From contig JANXUF010000014.1 in the NCBI GenBank assembly GCA_025356335.1, forward strand, positions 62,001-126,000: DNA of 64,000 nucleotides, read 5' to 3'. Under the pieces are notes generated by a model that searched no databases, was not told the DNA's origin, and saw nothing but the letters and a program-made list of their open reading frames with translations. Shown in pieces: positions 1 to 9,100 of the stretch (the stretch's first letter is position 1; the number at the start of each line of letters is the position of its first letter). Origin of the DNA: Actinomycetes bacterium (GTDB lineage Bacteria; Actinomycetota; Acidimicrobiia; Acidimicrobiales; Ilumatobacteraceae). A program made the translations under genes and the position numbers.

Positions 1-437
1 TTGACGTCGGCACTGTTGTGAAACGGTGCGACGCATGCACCGGTCGCGTCTGGCAGGCACACGGATGGTTTCCCGTTGGCCATCGGGATGCCGTCGGCGC
101 CGGGATAGGTACCGAAATAGCTGTCGAACGAACGGTTCTCCTGCATGATCACGATCACGTGAGCAATTTTGTGAATCCCAACCTGAGACGAACCCGTCGG
201 CGGAGTCGAGGCGACGGTGGACGCCGCTCCGACGCTTGGAACGGGCGTATCCGTCACCGACGAAGCCGATGTCGAACCGTTGGACGCCTGCGATTCGATC
301 GGTGTCGTTTGCACAGCCGTCGTTCGCACAGCCGTCGTGCTCGGGACGTTCGATGTTCTCGACGCCGGCGCAGAGCACGCAGCGACCGCCGAAACGGCGA
401 CAACACCGACGCCGATGACTTTACGTACGCTTCGCAT
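1..437 (-). CDS. Secreted lipoprotein phosphoesterase (phospholipase C / acid phosphatase family), 5' part only
   Basis: The reading frame begins at an ATG (435-437) with GAGGAGG six bases upstream and runs off the left edge, so only about 145 N-terminal residues are visible. The protein opens with a signal peptide ending in a lipobox (VAAC, Cys about 21). A Ser/Thr/Pro-rich linker of about 65 residues follows. Then comes HVIVIMQENRSFDSYFG plus TYPGADGIP, the N-terminal signature of the alkaline-phosphatase-superfamily phosphoesterase family (Pfam PF04185) that includes phospholipase C and acid phosphatase AcpA. Family members hydrolyse phosphate esters outside the membrane; the Glu-Asn of QENRSFD is part of the metal/active site in known members. 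The substrate cannot be judged from this fragment. Confidence 0.85.
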   Translation of the reverse strand, partial: MRSVRKVIGVGVVAVSAVAACSAPASRTSNVPSTTAVRTTAVQTTPIESQASNGSTSASSVTDTPVPSVGAASTVASTPPTGSSQVGIHKIAHVIVIMQENRSFDSYFGTYPGADGIPMANGKPSVCLPDATGACVAPFHNSADV

Positions 438-510
438 CACGGACCTCCTCGATCACAACGACTCTCTACACCACAAATGTGGTCGAAGTATGAGGACCTG
501 ATTGCCCGGT

Positions 511-1575
511 TCACGTGGTCGCTGTGGTCGCTGTGGTCGCCGTGGCTTCGCTGTTGACGATTTCGATGAGGTCGAGGAGGTGGGCGAGGTCGTCGAGCTT
601 GGCGGTGGTCGTGCCGTGGACGCCGACGCGAAGCGTGTCGACGTCGGCGTCACGATAGAGACGCAGGCGTTCGATGATCAGCTCATCATTGCCGATGAGG
701 TTGGTGCCGAGCCCGATCGCTGTGGGCACGCGCCGTTGGGCGGCTTCTCGATCGCCGGCGAGCCACAGTCGCTGGACCTCGGCGACGTCGTCACCGTATC
801 CCTGGCGGGCGAAGGCGTCGTTGTAGAAGTTGTGGGTCGGCGAGCCCATCGCCCCGAACGTGAACGCGTAGCCGGCGGCATGGCGGCAGCCGGCCTCCTC
901 GATGTCATCCGTGAATTCGAGGCCGACAGCGACGGTCAGATCGATGTCACTGAGCGCTCGCCCTGCGGCTGCTGCGCCCGCACGGATCGGATCGAGAAAG
1001 ATGTCGGCCGTCTCGGCGAAGAACGAGTTGCCGATCCAGCCGTCGGCGAGTTCGCCCGTGAGGCGCAGGTTCGCCGGGCCCAACGAGGCGACGTAGATCG
1101 GCACGTGGACGGGCGGGGCGGGTGAGCGCAGGCTCCGGCCCTCCCCGCCGGGCAGCGGCAACGTATAGACCTTGCCGTCGTAGCGCAGCTTCTCGCCTGC
1201 GGAGATCGCCCGAATGATGTCGATGGTCTCGCGGGTTCGAGTCACCGGTCGGTCGAAGTGCACGCCGTGCCAGCCCTCCATCACCTGCGGTCCGCTCGTC
1301 CCGACGCCGAGGATGAATCGGCCACCGGAGAGCGCCTGCAACGACATCGCCGACATCGCCAGCATCGCCGGGGTACGTGCACCGAGTTGGACGATGCCGG
1401 TGGCGAGCTTGATGGTCGATGTCGACGCCGCGAGATAGGCGAGTGGCGTGAGGGCGTCGTACACCCAGAACTCGGCGACCCACACCGAGTCGACCCCGAG
1501 GCGTTCTGCCTGGCGGACGAAATCGACGGTTTCGGCATCGACGACGGCGACACCGATGCCGATCGACAGTGTCAC
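511..1575 (-). CDS. LLM-class (luciferase-like) F420-dependent oxidoreductase
   Basis: This 354-residue protein has the fold pattern of bacterial luciferase-like F420-dependent oxidoreductases: an N-terminal strand with RQAERLGVDSVWVAE, then ATGIVQLGARTPAMLAM, then the LSGGRFILGVGTSGPQV glycine loop typical of F420 or flavin binding. Family members move hydride between F420 and an organic substrate; the substrate here is unknown. The GTG start overlaps the stop of the upstream SRPBCC gene (GTGA), so the two are translationally coupled and probably work in one pathway. The C-terminus ends in a low-complexity Ala/Thr run encoded by repeated GCCACGGCGACCAC-like units. The family call is firm, the reaction open. 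Confidence 0.88.
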   Translation of the reverse strand: MTLSIGIGVAVVDAETVDFVRQAERLGVDSVWVAEFWVYDALTPLAYLAASTSTIKLATGIVQLGARTPAMLAMSAMSLQALSGGRFILGVGTSGPQVMEGWHGVHFDRPVTRTRETIDIIRAISAGEKLRYDGKVYTLPLPGGEGRSLRSPAPPVHVPIYVASLGPANLRLTGELADGWIGNSFFAETADIFLDPIRAGAAAAGRALSDIDLTVAVGLEFTDDIEEAGCRHAAGYAFTFGAMGSPTHNFYNDAFARQGYGDDVAEVQRLWLAGDREAAQRRVPTAIGLGTNLIGNDELIIERLRLYRDADVDTLRVGVHGTTTAKLDDLAHLLDLIEIVNSEATATTATTATT

Positions 1576-2063
1576 GACGGGGTCTCGGCGATCAGCTTGA
1601 TGCCCTCGACGGTGACCTGCATGTTGGCGCGGTGCTCAGCGAGTCGCCTGGTGATGATTCGCTCTTCCTTGTCGGGCATCGCCAGGATCGCCGGGGTCAG
1701 CCCTGACGGGCCCGGGCCGATCTGGCACCACTGCCGGAGCAACACCCCGTCGCCCGAGGATTCGAGCTCGAATCGCCATCGCGCTGCCGAGTTGTCTGCG
1801 TCGCCGACCGCCCACTCGAACACCCTGTCCACCTCGCACTGCGTCACGACGCAGGTCGTTTCCCACGTGCCGATGGCAGCATGTCGATTGCGGCCCTGGA
1901 AGCGGGCGCCGACCCCGGGGCCGGCATCTAGCCATTGTGCGCCTTGGAACTCGTTCGAGAAGCGGGCAGGAAGATCGACGTCGGTGACCAACGACCAGAT
2001 GCGTTCGACGGGCGCGTGCACGAGGACCTCGACCTCGGCCGTCGGCATATCTGCGTAGCGCAT
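1572..2063 (-). CDS. SRPBCC-family (START/polyketide-cyclase-like) protein
   Basis: About 163 residues starting MRYADMPTAEVEVLV, with the typical helix-grip opening VHAPVERIWSLVTDVDLPARFSN and a C-terminal helix. SRPBCC proteins form a hydrophobic pocket for lipids or aromatic intermediates. Members beside F420 oxidoreductases are often accessory or cyclase-like proteins, but no function can be assigned. I chose the ATG at 2061-2063 because GGAG lies seven bases upstream; the frame stays open to 2195 without a better start. The stop overlaps the GTG of the F420 oxidoreductase. A 15-bp palindrome 70 bp upstream (2133-2147) matches the operators at the hxlR promoter, so this gene pair probably has its own regulated promoter. 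Confidence 0.8.
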   Translation of the reverse strand: MRYADMPTAEVEVLVHAPVERIWSLVTDVDLPARFSNEFQGAQWLDAGPGVGARFQGRNRHAAIGTWETTCVVTQCEVDRVFEWAVGDADNSAARWRFELESSGDGVLLRQWCQIGPGPSGLTPAILAMPDKEERIITRRLAEHRANMQVTVEGIKLIAETPS

Positions 2064-2132
2064 CAGGTGCTCCGGCGCTTTTGTATGTTCGTTGATGCCC
2101 TCAGGACCTGCTGCACGTCGACCTCCCGATTG

Positions 2133-2147
2133 GTTCCATAACGGAAC
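2133..2147. promoter_or_regulatory. Palindromic operator copy 1, upstream of the SRPBCC/F420 gene pair
   Basis: GTTCCATAACGGAAC is a palindrome (GTTCC-N5-GGAAC). It matches 14 of 15 bases of the operator at 2763-2777 and lies in the gap between the end of the HxlR gene and the start of the SRPBCC gene. Binding by the neighbouring HxlR protein is inference from sequence identity and location. Confidence 0.65.
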
Positions 2148-2191
2148 GTACTCGAGGAATCGCGCCTGGCGAAGGTCGCAGTCGAGAACGG

Positions 2192-2677
2192 TCAAGAATC
2201 GGTCGAGGACGTCTGCTTCCTACGTCTTGGGAAACCAGGGCCGGGCTTCGCTTGAATCTCACGAACATCGAGCGGCTCTGCGCATTCGCTGCAGACGACG
2301 ACAGCGTGCATCTCGTGGTCGCATGCGGTGTGATGCAGCACGAGCGGCGTTCCTTCCGGACCGGTCAACCACCTGTCGCCCCACGCCGCCATCGCCGCGA
2401 GGATCGGGTACACCTCACGGCCCTTGTCCGTGAGGCGGTACTCGTGGCGCACCGGTCGCTGCTGATACTCCACCTTGGCGAACATCCCTTCGTCCACCAA
2501 GCGGTTGAGGCGAATCGTGAGAATGTTGCGGCCGATACCGAGCAATCGCTGGAAGTCTTCGAAGCGGCGCGTCCCGAGGCACGCCTGGCGCATCACGAGG
2601 AGGATCCAGCCATCCCCGAGCACGTTCGCGCTACGCGCCATGGTGCAAGGCCAGCCGGAAGTGTCGGTACGGGTCAC
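2192..2677 (-). CDS. HxlR-family winged-helix transcriptional regulator
   Basis: A 161-residue protein with the HxlR core: an N-terminal Cys (C11), LGDGWILLVMRQACLGTRRF, the recognition helix region RNILTIRLNRLVDEGMF, and the wing RPVRHEYRLTDKGREVYP. A C-terminal tail adds CDHEMHAVVVCSEC, two Cys-rich turns resembling a small zinc ribbon. HxlR proteins bind DNA as dimers and often sense redox or electrophile stress through Cys residues. The gene is divergent from the molybdopterin oxidoreductase, with two palindromic operators between them, so it probably represses both directions. A TAGAAT -10-like element seven bases before the GTG start suggests a leaderless transcript. Confidence 0.88.
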   Translation of the reverse strand: MTRTDTSGWPCTMARSANVLGDGWILLVMRQACLGTRRFEDFQRLLGIGRNILTIRLNRLVDEGMFAKVEYQQRPVRHEYRLTDKGREVYPILAAMAAWGDRWLTGPEGTPLVLHHTACDHEMHAVVVCSECAEPLDVREIQAKPGPGFPRRRKQTSSTDS

Positions 2678-2728
2678 CCGCTCATTCTACTGAGCCGGAG
2701 TGGCACAAACCTGGCTTTCGATGCTTCG

Positions 2729-2778
2729 AGTTCCGTCATGAAACGGACTCGTGATACTGTCCGTTCCATGACGGAACT
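2729..2778. promoter_or_regulatory. Double palindromic operator in the hxlR / molybdopterin-oxidoreductase intergenic region
   Basis: Two 20-nt arms (2729-2748 and 2759-2778) are inverted repeats with a single mismatch. Each arm is itself a palindrome TCCGT-N6-ACGGA (2732-2747 and 2760-2775), with centres 28 bp apart. The spacer and adjacent bases carry GATACT (2753-2758), a plausible -10 box for the rightward gene, whose ATG (2768) lies inside the right arm. A dimer bound here would cover that promoter and start codon. The HxlR protein encoded next door is the obvious candidate binder, but that is inferred. Confidence 0.75.
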
Positions 2779-5122
2779 TATTTCGCATCCTGCAACAAGC
2801 GACGCCGCACAAGCCGACGAGTGGCACCAGAGCGCGTGCATCCTCTGCGAATGCAACTGCGGCATCGAGATCCGCCTCGGTGACGACCGGCGCAGCTTCC
2901 AACGGATCCGTGGCGACAAAGCCCATCCCGGTTCGCTCGGCTACACGTGCGAGAAGGCGTTACGTCTCGACCACTACCAGAACGGGCCCCACCGCATCAC
3001 CACGCCGATGCGTCGCCGTCCGGACGGCACCTATGAACCGGTCGATTGGGACACTGCCATCACCGAGGTCGCCGCCGGGTTCAAGCGCATTCGTGACGCG
3101 CATGGCGGCGCATCGATTTTCTACTACGGGGGTGGGGGACAGGGCAACCATCTCGGCGGCCGCTACGGTGCCGCCACACAGGCAGCACTCGGTGTCGTCT
3201 ACCGCTCGAACGCGCTCGCCCAAGAGAAGACGGGCGAGGCCTGGGTCAACGGCAAGATGATCGGCGGACTCGTGCGATCCGACCTCGAACACACCGAGGT
3301 TGCCGTGTTCCTCGGCAAGAACCCGTGGCAGTCACACGGCTTCCCGCATGCCCGTACGACCCTCAAGGAGATCTCCCGCGATCCGGCGAGGTCGATGGTC
3401 GTCATCGACCCGCGGACCACCGAGACCGCCGAGCTCGCCGATTTCCACCTCGCCCTGCGCCCAGGAACCGACGCATGGTGCCTGGCAGCGCTCGCCGCCG
3501 TCATCGTCCAGGAAGATCTCGTCGATCGGCGTTGGGTCGCAGAGCACGCCATCGGGCTCGACACCGTCGAGCCAGCGCTGGCGGCGATCGACGTCGACGC
3601 ATACTCGGCGATCTGCGACCTCGACCCCGACCTCGTACGGCGCACCGCCCGGCGGATCGCCACGGCGTCGAGCGTGGCGGTGTTCGAGGATCTCGGCCTG
3701 CAGATGGGGCTGAACTCGACGCTGTGCACCTATCTCGGCAAATTTCTGTGGACCCTCACCGGCAACTTCGCCAAGCCAGGCGCCCAGTACATCCCGACGA
3801 GCATGGCCAACCTCGGCGGCCTCGGTCGGGTCAAGCCACAGCCAGGTGACACCCGCCCGCCCAAGGTGTCACCCGTCATCGGCGCGCCGATCATCACCGG
3901 GCTCGTGCCGTGCAATGTCATCGCCGAAGAGGTTCTCGCCGATCACCCCGGCCGCTACCGGGGGATGCTCATCGAGTCGGCCAACCCCGTGCACTCCCTT
4001 GCCGACAGCCCGCAGTGGCGGGCGGCGCTCGCGGCGCTCGAATTCAGCGTCGTCATCGATGTCGCCATGACCGAGACGGCGCAGCTCGCCGACTACGTGC
4101 TTCCTGCCTCCTCCCAGTTCGAGAAATGGGAGTGCACGTTCTTCAACTTCGAGTTCCCCCACAATGTCTTCCAGCTCCGCCCACCGATCGTCGATCCGCT
4201 GCCCGGCACGCTGGCCGAACCAGAAATCCACGCGCGGATCGTCGAGGCGATCGGCGCACTCGACGGCATCGATCTCCAACCGCTCCGACACGTCGCGGCG
4301 GCGAATCGCCCAGCGTTCGCTGCGGCATTCACGACGTTCATGAGCGAGCATCCGGATCTTGCAGGGCTCACCCCCGTCATCCTCTACCGGACGCTCGGCC
4401 CCTCGCTGCCCGGCGACGCTGCGGCCGCCGCTCTACTCTGGGGCGCCGCTCAGGGTTGTGCGCAGCTGTTCAGACCAGGCGTCGAAGCCGCCGGGTATCA
4501 CGGCGAGGGGTCCGAGCTCGGCGACAACCTGTTCGACGCCATCATCAGCTCGCCGAGCGGCGTGACGTTCACTGCAGACGATTACGACGCCGCGTGGAGT
4601 CGGGTTCGCACGCCTGGCGGCATGATCCACCTCGCCAACGAGCGCATGCTCGACGCCATGCGGGAGCTCGCTGACACTCCGCCGCCCGGCAGCGATCCGC
4701 ACTATCCACTCGTGCTGTCGGCGGGTGAACGACGATCGTTCACCGCCAACACGATCTTCCGTGGGCCAGAGTGGCGCAAACGAGACCGCGCCGGCGCGTT
4801 ACGCGTTTCCAGCGTCGACGCCGCAGATCTCGGACTCGCCGAAGGGGATGCGGCGATGATCACCACCAAACGGGGCTCGGCTCGGGTGCTCGTCGAGATC
4901 AGCCCGACAATGAGAGCCGGTCACATCTCCCTCCCCAACGGCCTCGGTGTCACCGAACTCCCCGGTGGCTTCATCGTCGGCGTCGCCCCGAACGAATTGA
5001 CGAGCAGCGACCACCGCGACCCCGTGGCGGGCACCCCGTACCACAAATATGTTCCGGCTCGACTCGTCCGCCTCGCGCCGGCGTCGTCGACGCCAGGCGA
5101 TCGAACGACGGTCGACCGATGA
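2768..5122 (+). CDS. Molybdopterin-dependent oxidoreductase (formate dehydrogenase/nitrate reductase superfamily)
   Basis: A 784-residue protein. Near the N-terminus CILCECNC gives a C-x2-C-x3-C pattern, with a fourth Cys in GYTCEKALRLDHYQNGPHR: the [4Fe-4S] Mo4Fe4S domain. It is followed by the bis-MGD molybdopterin domains (EVAAGFKRIRDAHGG, FYYGGGGQGNHLG, VVIDPRTTETAELAD, LPASSQFEKWE) and a C-terminal molydop-binding domain (LVLSAGERRSFTANTIFR). No twin-Arg signal is seen, so it is probably cytoplasmic. Substrate and electron acceptor are unknown. The ATG lies inside a palindromic operator just after a -10-like GATACT, so the message may be leaderless. The PNPOx-like gene follows after 49 bp. 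Confidence 0.88.
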   Translation: MTELISHPATSDAAQADEWHQSACILCECNCGIEIRLGDDRRSFQRIRGDKAHPGSLGYTCEKALRLDHYQNGPHRITTPMRRRPDGTYEPVDWDTAITEVAAGFKRIRDAHGGASIFYYGGGGQGNHLGGRYGAATQAALGVVYRSNALAQEKTGEAWVNGKMIGGLVRSDLEHTEVAVFLGKNPWQSHGFPHARTTLKEISRDPARSMVVIDPRTTETAELADFHLALRPGTDAWCLAALAAVIVQEDLVDRRWVAEHAIGLDTVEPALAAIDVDAYSAICDLDPDLVRRTARRIATASSVAVFEDLGLQMGLNSTLCTYLGKFLWTLTGNFAKPGAQYIPTSMANLGGLGRVKPQPGDTRPPKVSPVIGAPIITGLVPCNVIAEEVLADHPGRYRGMLIESANPVHSLADSPQWRAALAALEFSVVIDVAMTETAQLADYVLPASSQFEKWECTFFNFEFPHNVFQLRPPIVDPLPGTLAEPEIHARIVEAIGALDGIDLQPLRHVAAANRPAFAAAFTTFMSEHPDLAGLTPVILYRTLGPSLPGDAAAAALLWGAAQGCAQLFRPGVEAAGYHGEGSELGDNLFDAIISSPSGVTFTADDYDAAWSRVRTPGGMIHLANERMLDAMRELADTPPPGSDPHYPLVLSAGERRSFTANTIFRGPEWRKRDRAGALRVSSVDAADLGLAEGDAAMITTKRGSARVLVEISPTMRAGHISLPNGLGVTELPGGFIVGVAPNELTSSDHRDPVAGTPYHKYVPARLVRLAPASSTPGDRTTVDR

Positions 5123-5171
5123 CCGAACAACAGAATGACCACCGAATCACCACCGATGAAGAGGCTGATCG

Positions 5172-5633
5172 ATGAGAGCCATGAGTGACGAAGAACGCCA
5201 CGCCTTCCTGTTGGAGGCACGCCTCGGAAATATCTCCGTGAGCCGGGTCGGCAAGGGTCCGTTGCTCGCGCCGATCTGGTATTCCTACACACCTGGCGGC
5301 ACGATCGACATGTGCATCGGCGCCACGTCTGCAAAAGCCCATCGCTTCCGTGCTGAGGGCCGGGCGACGCTGTCGGTCGTCGATCCCGGATCGACGGGTC
5401 TCTACCGATACGTCGCCGTCGAAGGTCCCGTGACGCTCTCCGAACTCGGCGACGGAACGAGCGAAGCGATGGTGAAAATGGCCACCCGCTACCTCGGGTC
5501 AAAAGGCGGCCGGCTCTACGCCGACAATTTCATGAGGCATCTCGTCAACGACAGTCTTCACACAGGCCACGGCACCAGCGAGTTGCGGCCGTCGATCGAA
5601 CCGGTGAACTGGCACAGCGAGATCCTCGGCTGA
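5172..5633 (+). CDS. Pyridoxamine-5'-phosphate-oxidase-like flavin/F420-binding protein
   Basis: A 153-residue split-barrel protein. RLGNISVSRVGKGPLLAPIWYSYTPGG and the later SAKAHRFRAEGRATLSVVDPG match PNPOx-like proteins that bind FMN or, commonly in actinobacteria, F420. The start at 5172 has GAAGAGG seven bases upstream; an internal Met at 5181 is an alternative. An 18-codon open stretch beginning at 5119 overlaps the stop of the molybdenum enzyme and ends over this start, which would couple translation. Position suggests a partner in electron transfer with the molybdopterin enzyme and the F420 oxidoreductase; that role is inferred. Confidence 0.82.
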   Translation: MRAMSDEERHAFLLEARLGNISVSRVGKGPLLAPIWYSYTPGGTIDMCIGATSAKAHRFRAEGRATLSVVDPGSTGLYRYVAVEGPVTLSELGDGTSEAMVKMATRYLGSKGGRLYADNFMRHLVNDSLHTGHGTSELRPSIEPVNWHSEILG

Positions 5634-5652
5634 CTCACGCGCTGACGCGGTG

Positions 5653-6069
5653 TCAGCCCTGTGGCGCGAACAATTCGAGGGCGATTCCGTCGGGATCGCG
5701 GAACTCGAGGATGAACCCTGCACCGATGTCCTTGACACCGCCGTGCTGCACGCCGAGGCCGTCCAACATCGCGGCCGCTTCGTCGAGCTCGTCCCGGGAC
5801 GTCACGAGAAAGCTGACGTGATCGAGGCCGACCCTGTCCTCGTCGAAGGAATCGGAGGCGACCGGGCGGAGGCCGAGCAGGGAATCACCCAACTTGTAGA
5901 TCACCCCGCCGAACAAGAACCACAATTGCTGCCGGGTTGCCTCGTCGGCGTCATCGGGTAGTTCGAAGGCGACGGGAAGGCCGAAGACGGCGTCATAGAA
6001 CGCTCGTGAGGCGGCGATGTCGGTGACGGTGAGACGAACGTGGGCGAACGCATGAGTAGTGATGGCCAT
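5653..6069 (-). CDS. VOC-family (glyoxalase/dioxygenase fold) protein
   Basis: A 138-residue protein with two beta-alpha-beta-beta-beta modules: FAHVRLTVTDIAASRAFYD at the start, LDHVSFLVTSRDELDEAAAML in the middle, and FILEFRDPDGIALELFAP at the end. The His at the first strand and the Glu in LEFRDPDG sit at usual VOC metal-ligand positions. VOC members include glyoxalases, ring-cleaving dioxygenases and antibiotic-binding proteins, so no substrate is assigned. It converges on the PNPOx-like gene with a 19-bp gap and no visible terminator. Confidence 0.85.
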   Translation of the reverse strand: MAITTHAFAHVRLTVTDIAASRAFYDAVFGLPVAFELPDDADEATRQQLWFLFGGVIYKLGDSLLGLRPVASDSFDEDRVGLDHVSFLVTSRDELDEAAAMLDGLGVQHGGVKDIGAGFILEFRDPDGIALELFAPQG

Positions 6070-6164
6070 GACAGTCGCATGCCCAGCCCGCGGTCCGATG
6101 AGACATCGGCATTCATTCCCAGACGCGTCGGCGGGGCCCCGATGCGGTAGCCGGCCGCAATGGT

Positions 6165-9100
6165 TCAGCCCTGGAACGTCTCCGGTCGACCGATATCGAG
6201 GTGATCGCCGAGGGTCGGACCGCCGTAGAGCCGCCCGCTGCCCGCGGTGCAGCCAAGACGGACGGCAAGGTCATGGTGGCGTTCGTCTGACACACCTTCG
6301 ACCCAGACGGGGATCGACAGCTCTGCGCCGAGAGCGACGGCATCAGCAGCGGATTTCAGGCCGTCCACCTGTGCTCGTTTCGTGTCGATGATCGAGCTGT
6401 CGAACGCCAGCGCATCCACGTGGAACCGGCGCAGAGTGGCGGCGCTGGCCCAGCCGGAACCGAGTCCGCCGACAGCGATTCGAGCACCCTTGGCCGCCAA
6501 CGATTGCAGTCCGTCGTAGGTGAGATCGGTGGCGACCTGAAGCTCGCTTTCCGTCATCTTCAGCCACAGGCTGCTACCGGCAACGCGCAGGCGGACGACG
6601 ACAGGTGCCAGCACGTCGAGGAACTCCGGATCAGCGAGCTGGTTGGCGCTGACATCAATCGCCAATTCGATCGATCGCCCGGCTCGGTGCCACTGCTCGA
6701 ACTGGAGGAACGCCGTCGGGTAGACGTAGCGAGCCAGATCGCCGAGCGCATGTGCGCTTTCCACGTCACCGATGAAGTCGACGAGATCCCAGGTACCGCC
6801 GTCCGGGCGCAGCCAACGAACCCTGACGTTCACCGCCACAACCGACCGGTCGGCCAGACTGACCACCGGCTCGTAGTAGACGACGAATTCGTTGCGGTTG
6901 ACTGCACGCTGAACTTCCGACCAGCTCGATGCCGGATGTCCGACCGCAGGAAGCACTGACCCCCGCTCGCGCTGGGGACGGTTGACGACGACAATCGCCA
7001 CGATCGCTCCGCCACTGTCGAAGATGATGTTGACGGTCGTCACCACCTCGACGATCGTGCCGTGGCGTGTGATCTGGTCGGCATCCGCAGTCCACCGACC
7101 CGACCGTTCGATCTCCGCTCGGACGGTCGCCAGATCGAACGGCTTCAGGGATCGGACGACGTTCTGCAACGTGTGCCCGAGTACCTCACGTTCCGCCCAG
7201 CCGTACAACCGTTCGGCTGCCGGGTTCCAGCTCAGGACGTGCAGGTCTGGATCGGTGACGATGACGGCGTCGGACACTTCGTTGATGACGCCGTTCACCA
7301 ATTGACGCATCAGATGCGGAGGGTCGATGATTTCGCGAACGCTGACGACGACGGCCGGGAGCTCATCGAAATCGACGTCTGCCGACCGAATCATGGTGAC
7401 GACCTCGGTACCGGTCGTGGTGCGAAGTGAGATCACTTGCGGCCCCGGCGACTGCCCGGTGGCCTGCATTTCCATGCGCGCCTGCGCCGCCGGATGCGAC
7501 GACGGGGCGATGACGTCGAGCACGTCGTGGCCGATGACGTCCGCGGGCTCAGCGGCCATCATCATGTCCAACATGCCGGCGTCGGCAGCGACGATGCGCG
7601 TGTCATCGTGGATGAACTCACCGGAACGTGGGTCGGACTCGGCTGTCGGTGCCTCTCCGTTGGATTCGCCCACCGGTGGCTCGAAGAGGTAGCCGACGCC
7701 CCGCACGGTGCGGAGCAGTCGCGGGCGTGATGGGTCCACCTCGATCTTCGATCGGAGGCGATAGATGTGCTCCGTGACGGTTGTCGCATTCTGCGAATCA
7801 GGCGCTGCGTGCCAGACCTCGTGCAGCAGTTCCCCCCGGGTGCAAACGCGACCGGCGTTCGTCGACAGGTACGCGAGGAGATCGAATTCTTTCGCCGAGA
7901 CATCGATGTCTTCGCCGTCGATCGAGACCATGCGTGCGCTGAGCCGCAACTCGAGCGCACCGAATCGTAGGACATTGGCGGGTTGACCTGGCGTGTCGTC
8001 GACTCGTTCGCTGATCCGAGTGAGCTCGACGACGGCTTCGCCGACGGCTGTCGCCCCGTCTCGCTCCGACTGGGAGACGCTGACAGGGCCATGGGCGGCC
8101 AACGTGGACGGATGGACACTGTGGAGGAGGTCTGTCAGCTCGGCAGCCCGCCGCCGGAGGTCGAGCATCGCACCGGTCTGATCGGCGAGCATCGTCAGCT
8201 GTGCGATCTGCTCGTCGGTGAAGTCGCGCGGAACGGTGTCGAGTACGCACAGGGTGCCGAGCGGAAGTCCTTCGCGACTGCGAATCGGAATGCCGGCATA
8301 CGCCCGGATGTTCGGCTCGCCGGTCACCAACGGGTTGTCGACGAACCGTTCGTCGAGGAGTACGTCGCGCACCAGGAACGGCTGACGCGGATGGGCGATG
8401 GCATGGTGGCAGAACGCGACCTCGCGCGATGTCTCGGTCGCTTCGATCCCGATGCGCGCCTTGAACCACTGGCGGTTGCTGTCCAACAACGAGACGAGGC
8501 CCATCGGAGTCGCCAGCAGCTGGGTCGCAAGCCGAACGACCGAGTCGAAGGCATCGTCTGCCGCCGTGTCGAGGATCTTGCATGCTCGCAGTGCAGCCAG
8601 GCGCTGGAGCTCTTCGAAGGAACCATCTGGCGACGCCAGGACCGCCACACCGCCGACGCTGCCCCCATAGGCGGCTACCAGTTCATCGAACGGCAGGGCA
8701 GGATTGAACAGCCACCCTTGGGCCAACCGGCATCCGAGGGCGACGAGCTGAGCTCGCTGGGATTCGGTCTCGACTCCCTCGGCGACGACCTGCAGGCCGA
8801 GTTCCTTGGCGAGGTTGATCACCGAACGCACGATCGCTGTATCGCTCGCATCGATTCCGAGACCGCTCACGAACGTCATGTCGATCTTCAGGGCGTCGAC
8901 GGGAAGTCGCGTGAGGTACTGGAAGGTTGCGTAGCCGGTTCCGAAATCGTCGATCACGAGATGCACGCCGAGGTCGTGCAAATGATGGAGAGGCACGAGT
9001 GCGCGATCGTCCAACAGCACGCTTTCGGTCACCTCGATCCACATGCGGTTCGGATTGATGTCGTGCCGCGCCAGTACGCTCGCGACTCGGCTGGTGATGT

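Noticed and set aside
5119-5175. 18-codon gene between the molybdopterin enzyme and the PNPOx-like gene
   Set aside because: It starts in an ATGA overlap and ends over the next start, but the peptide is highly polar with no family features. It more likely only helps couple translation.
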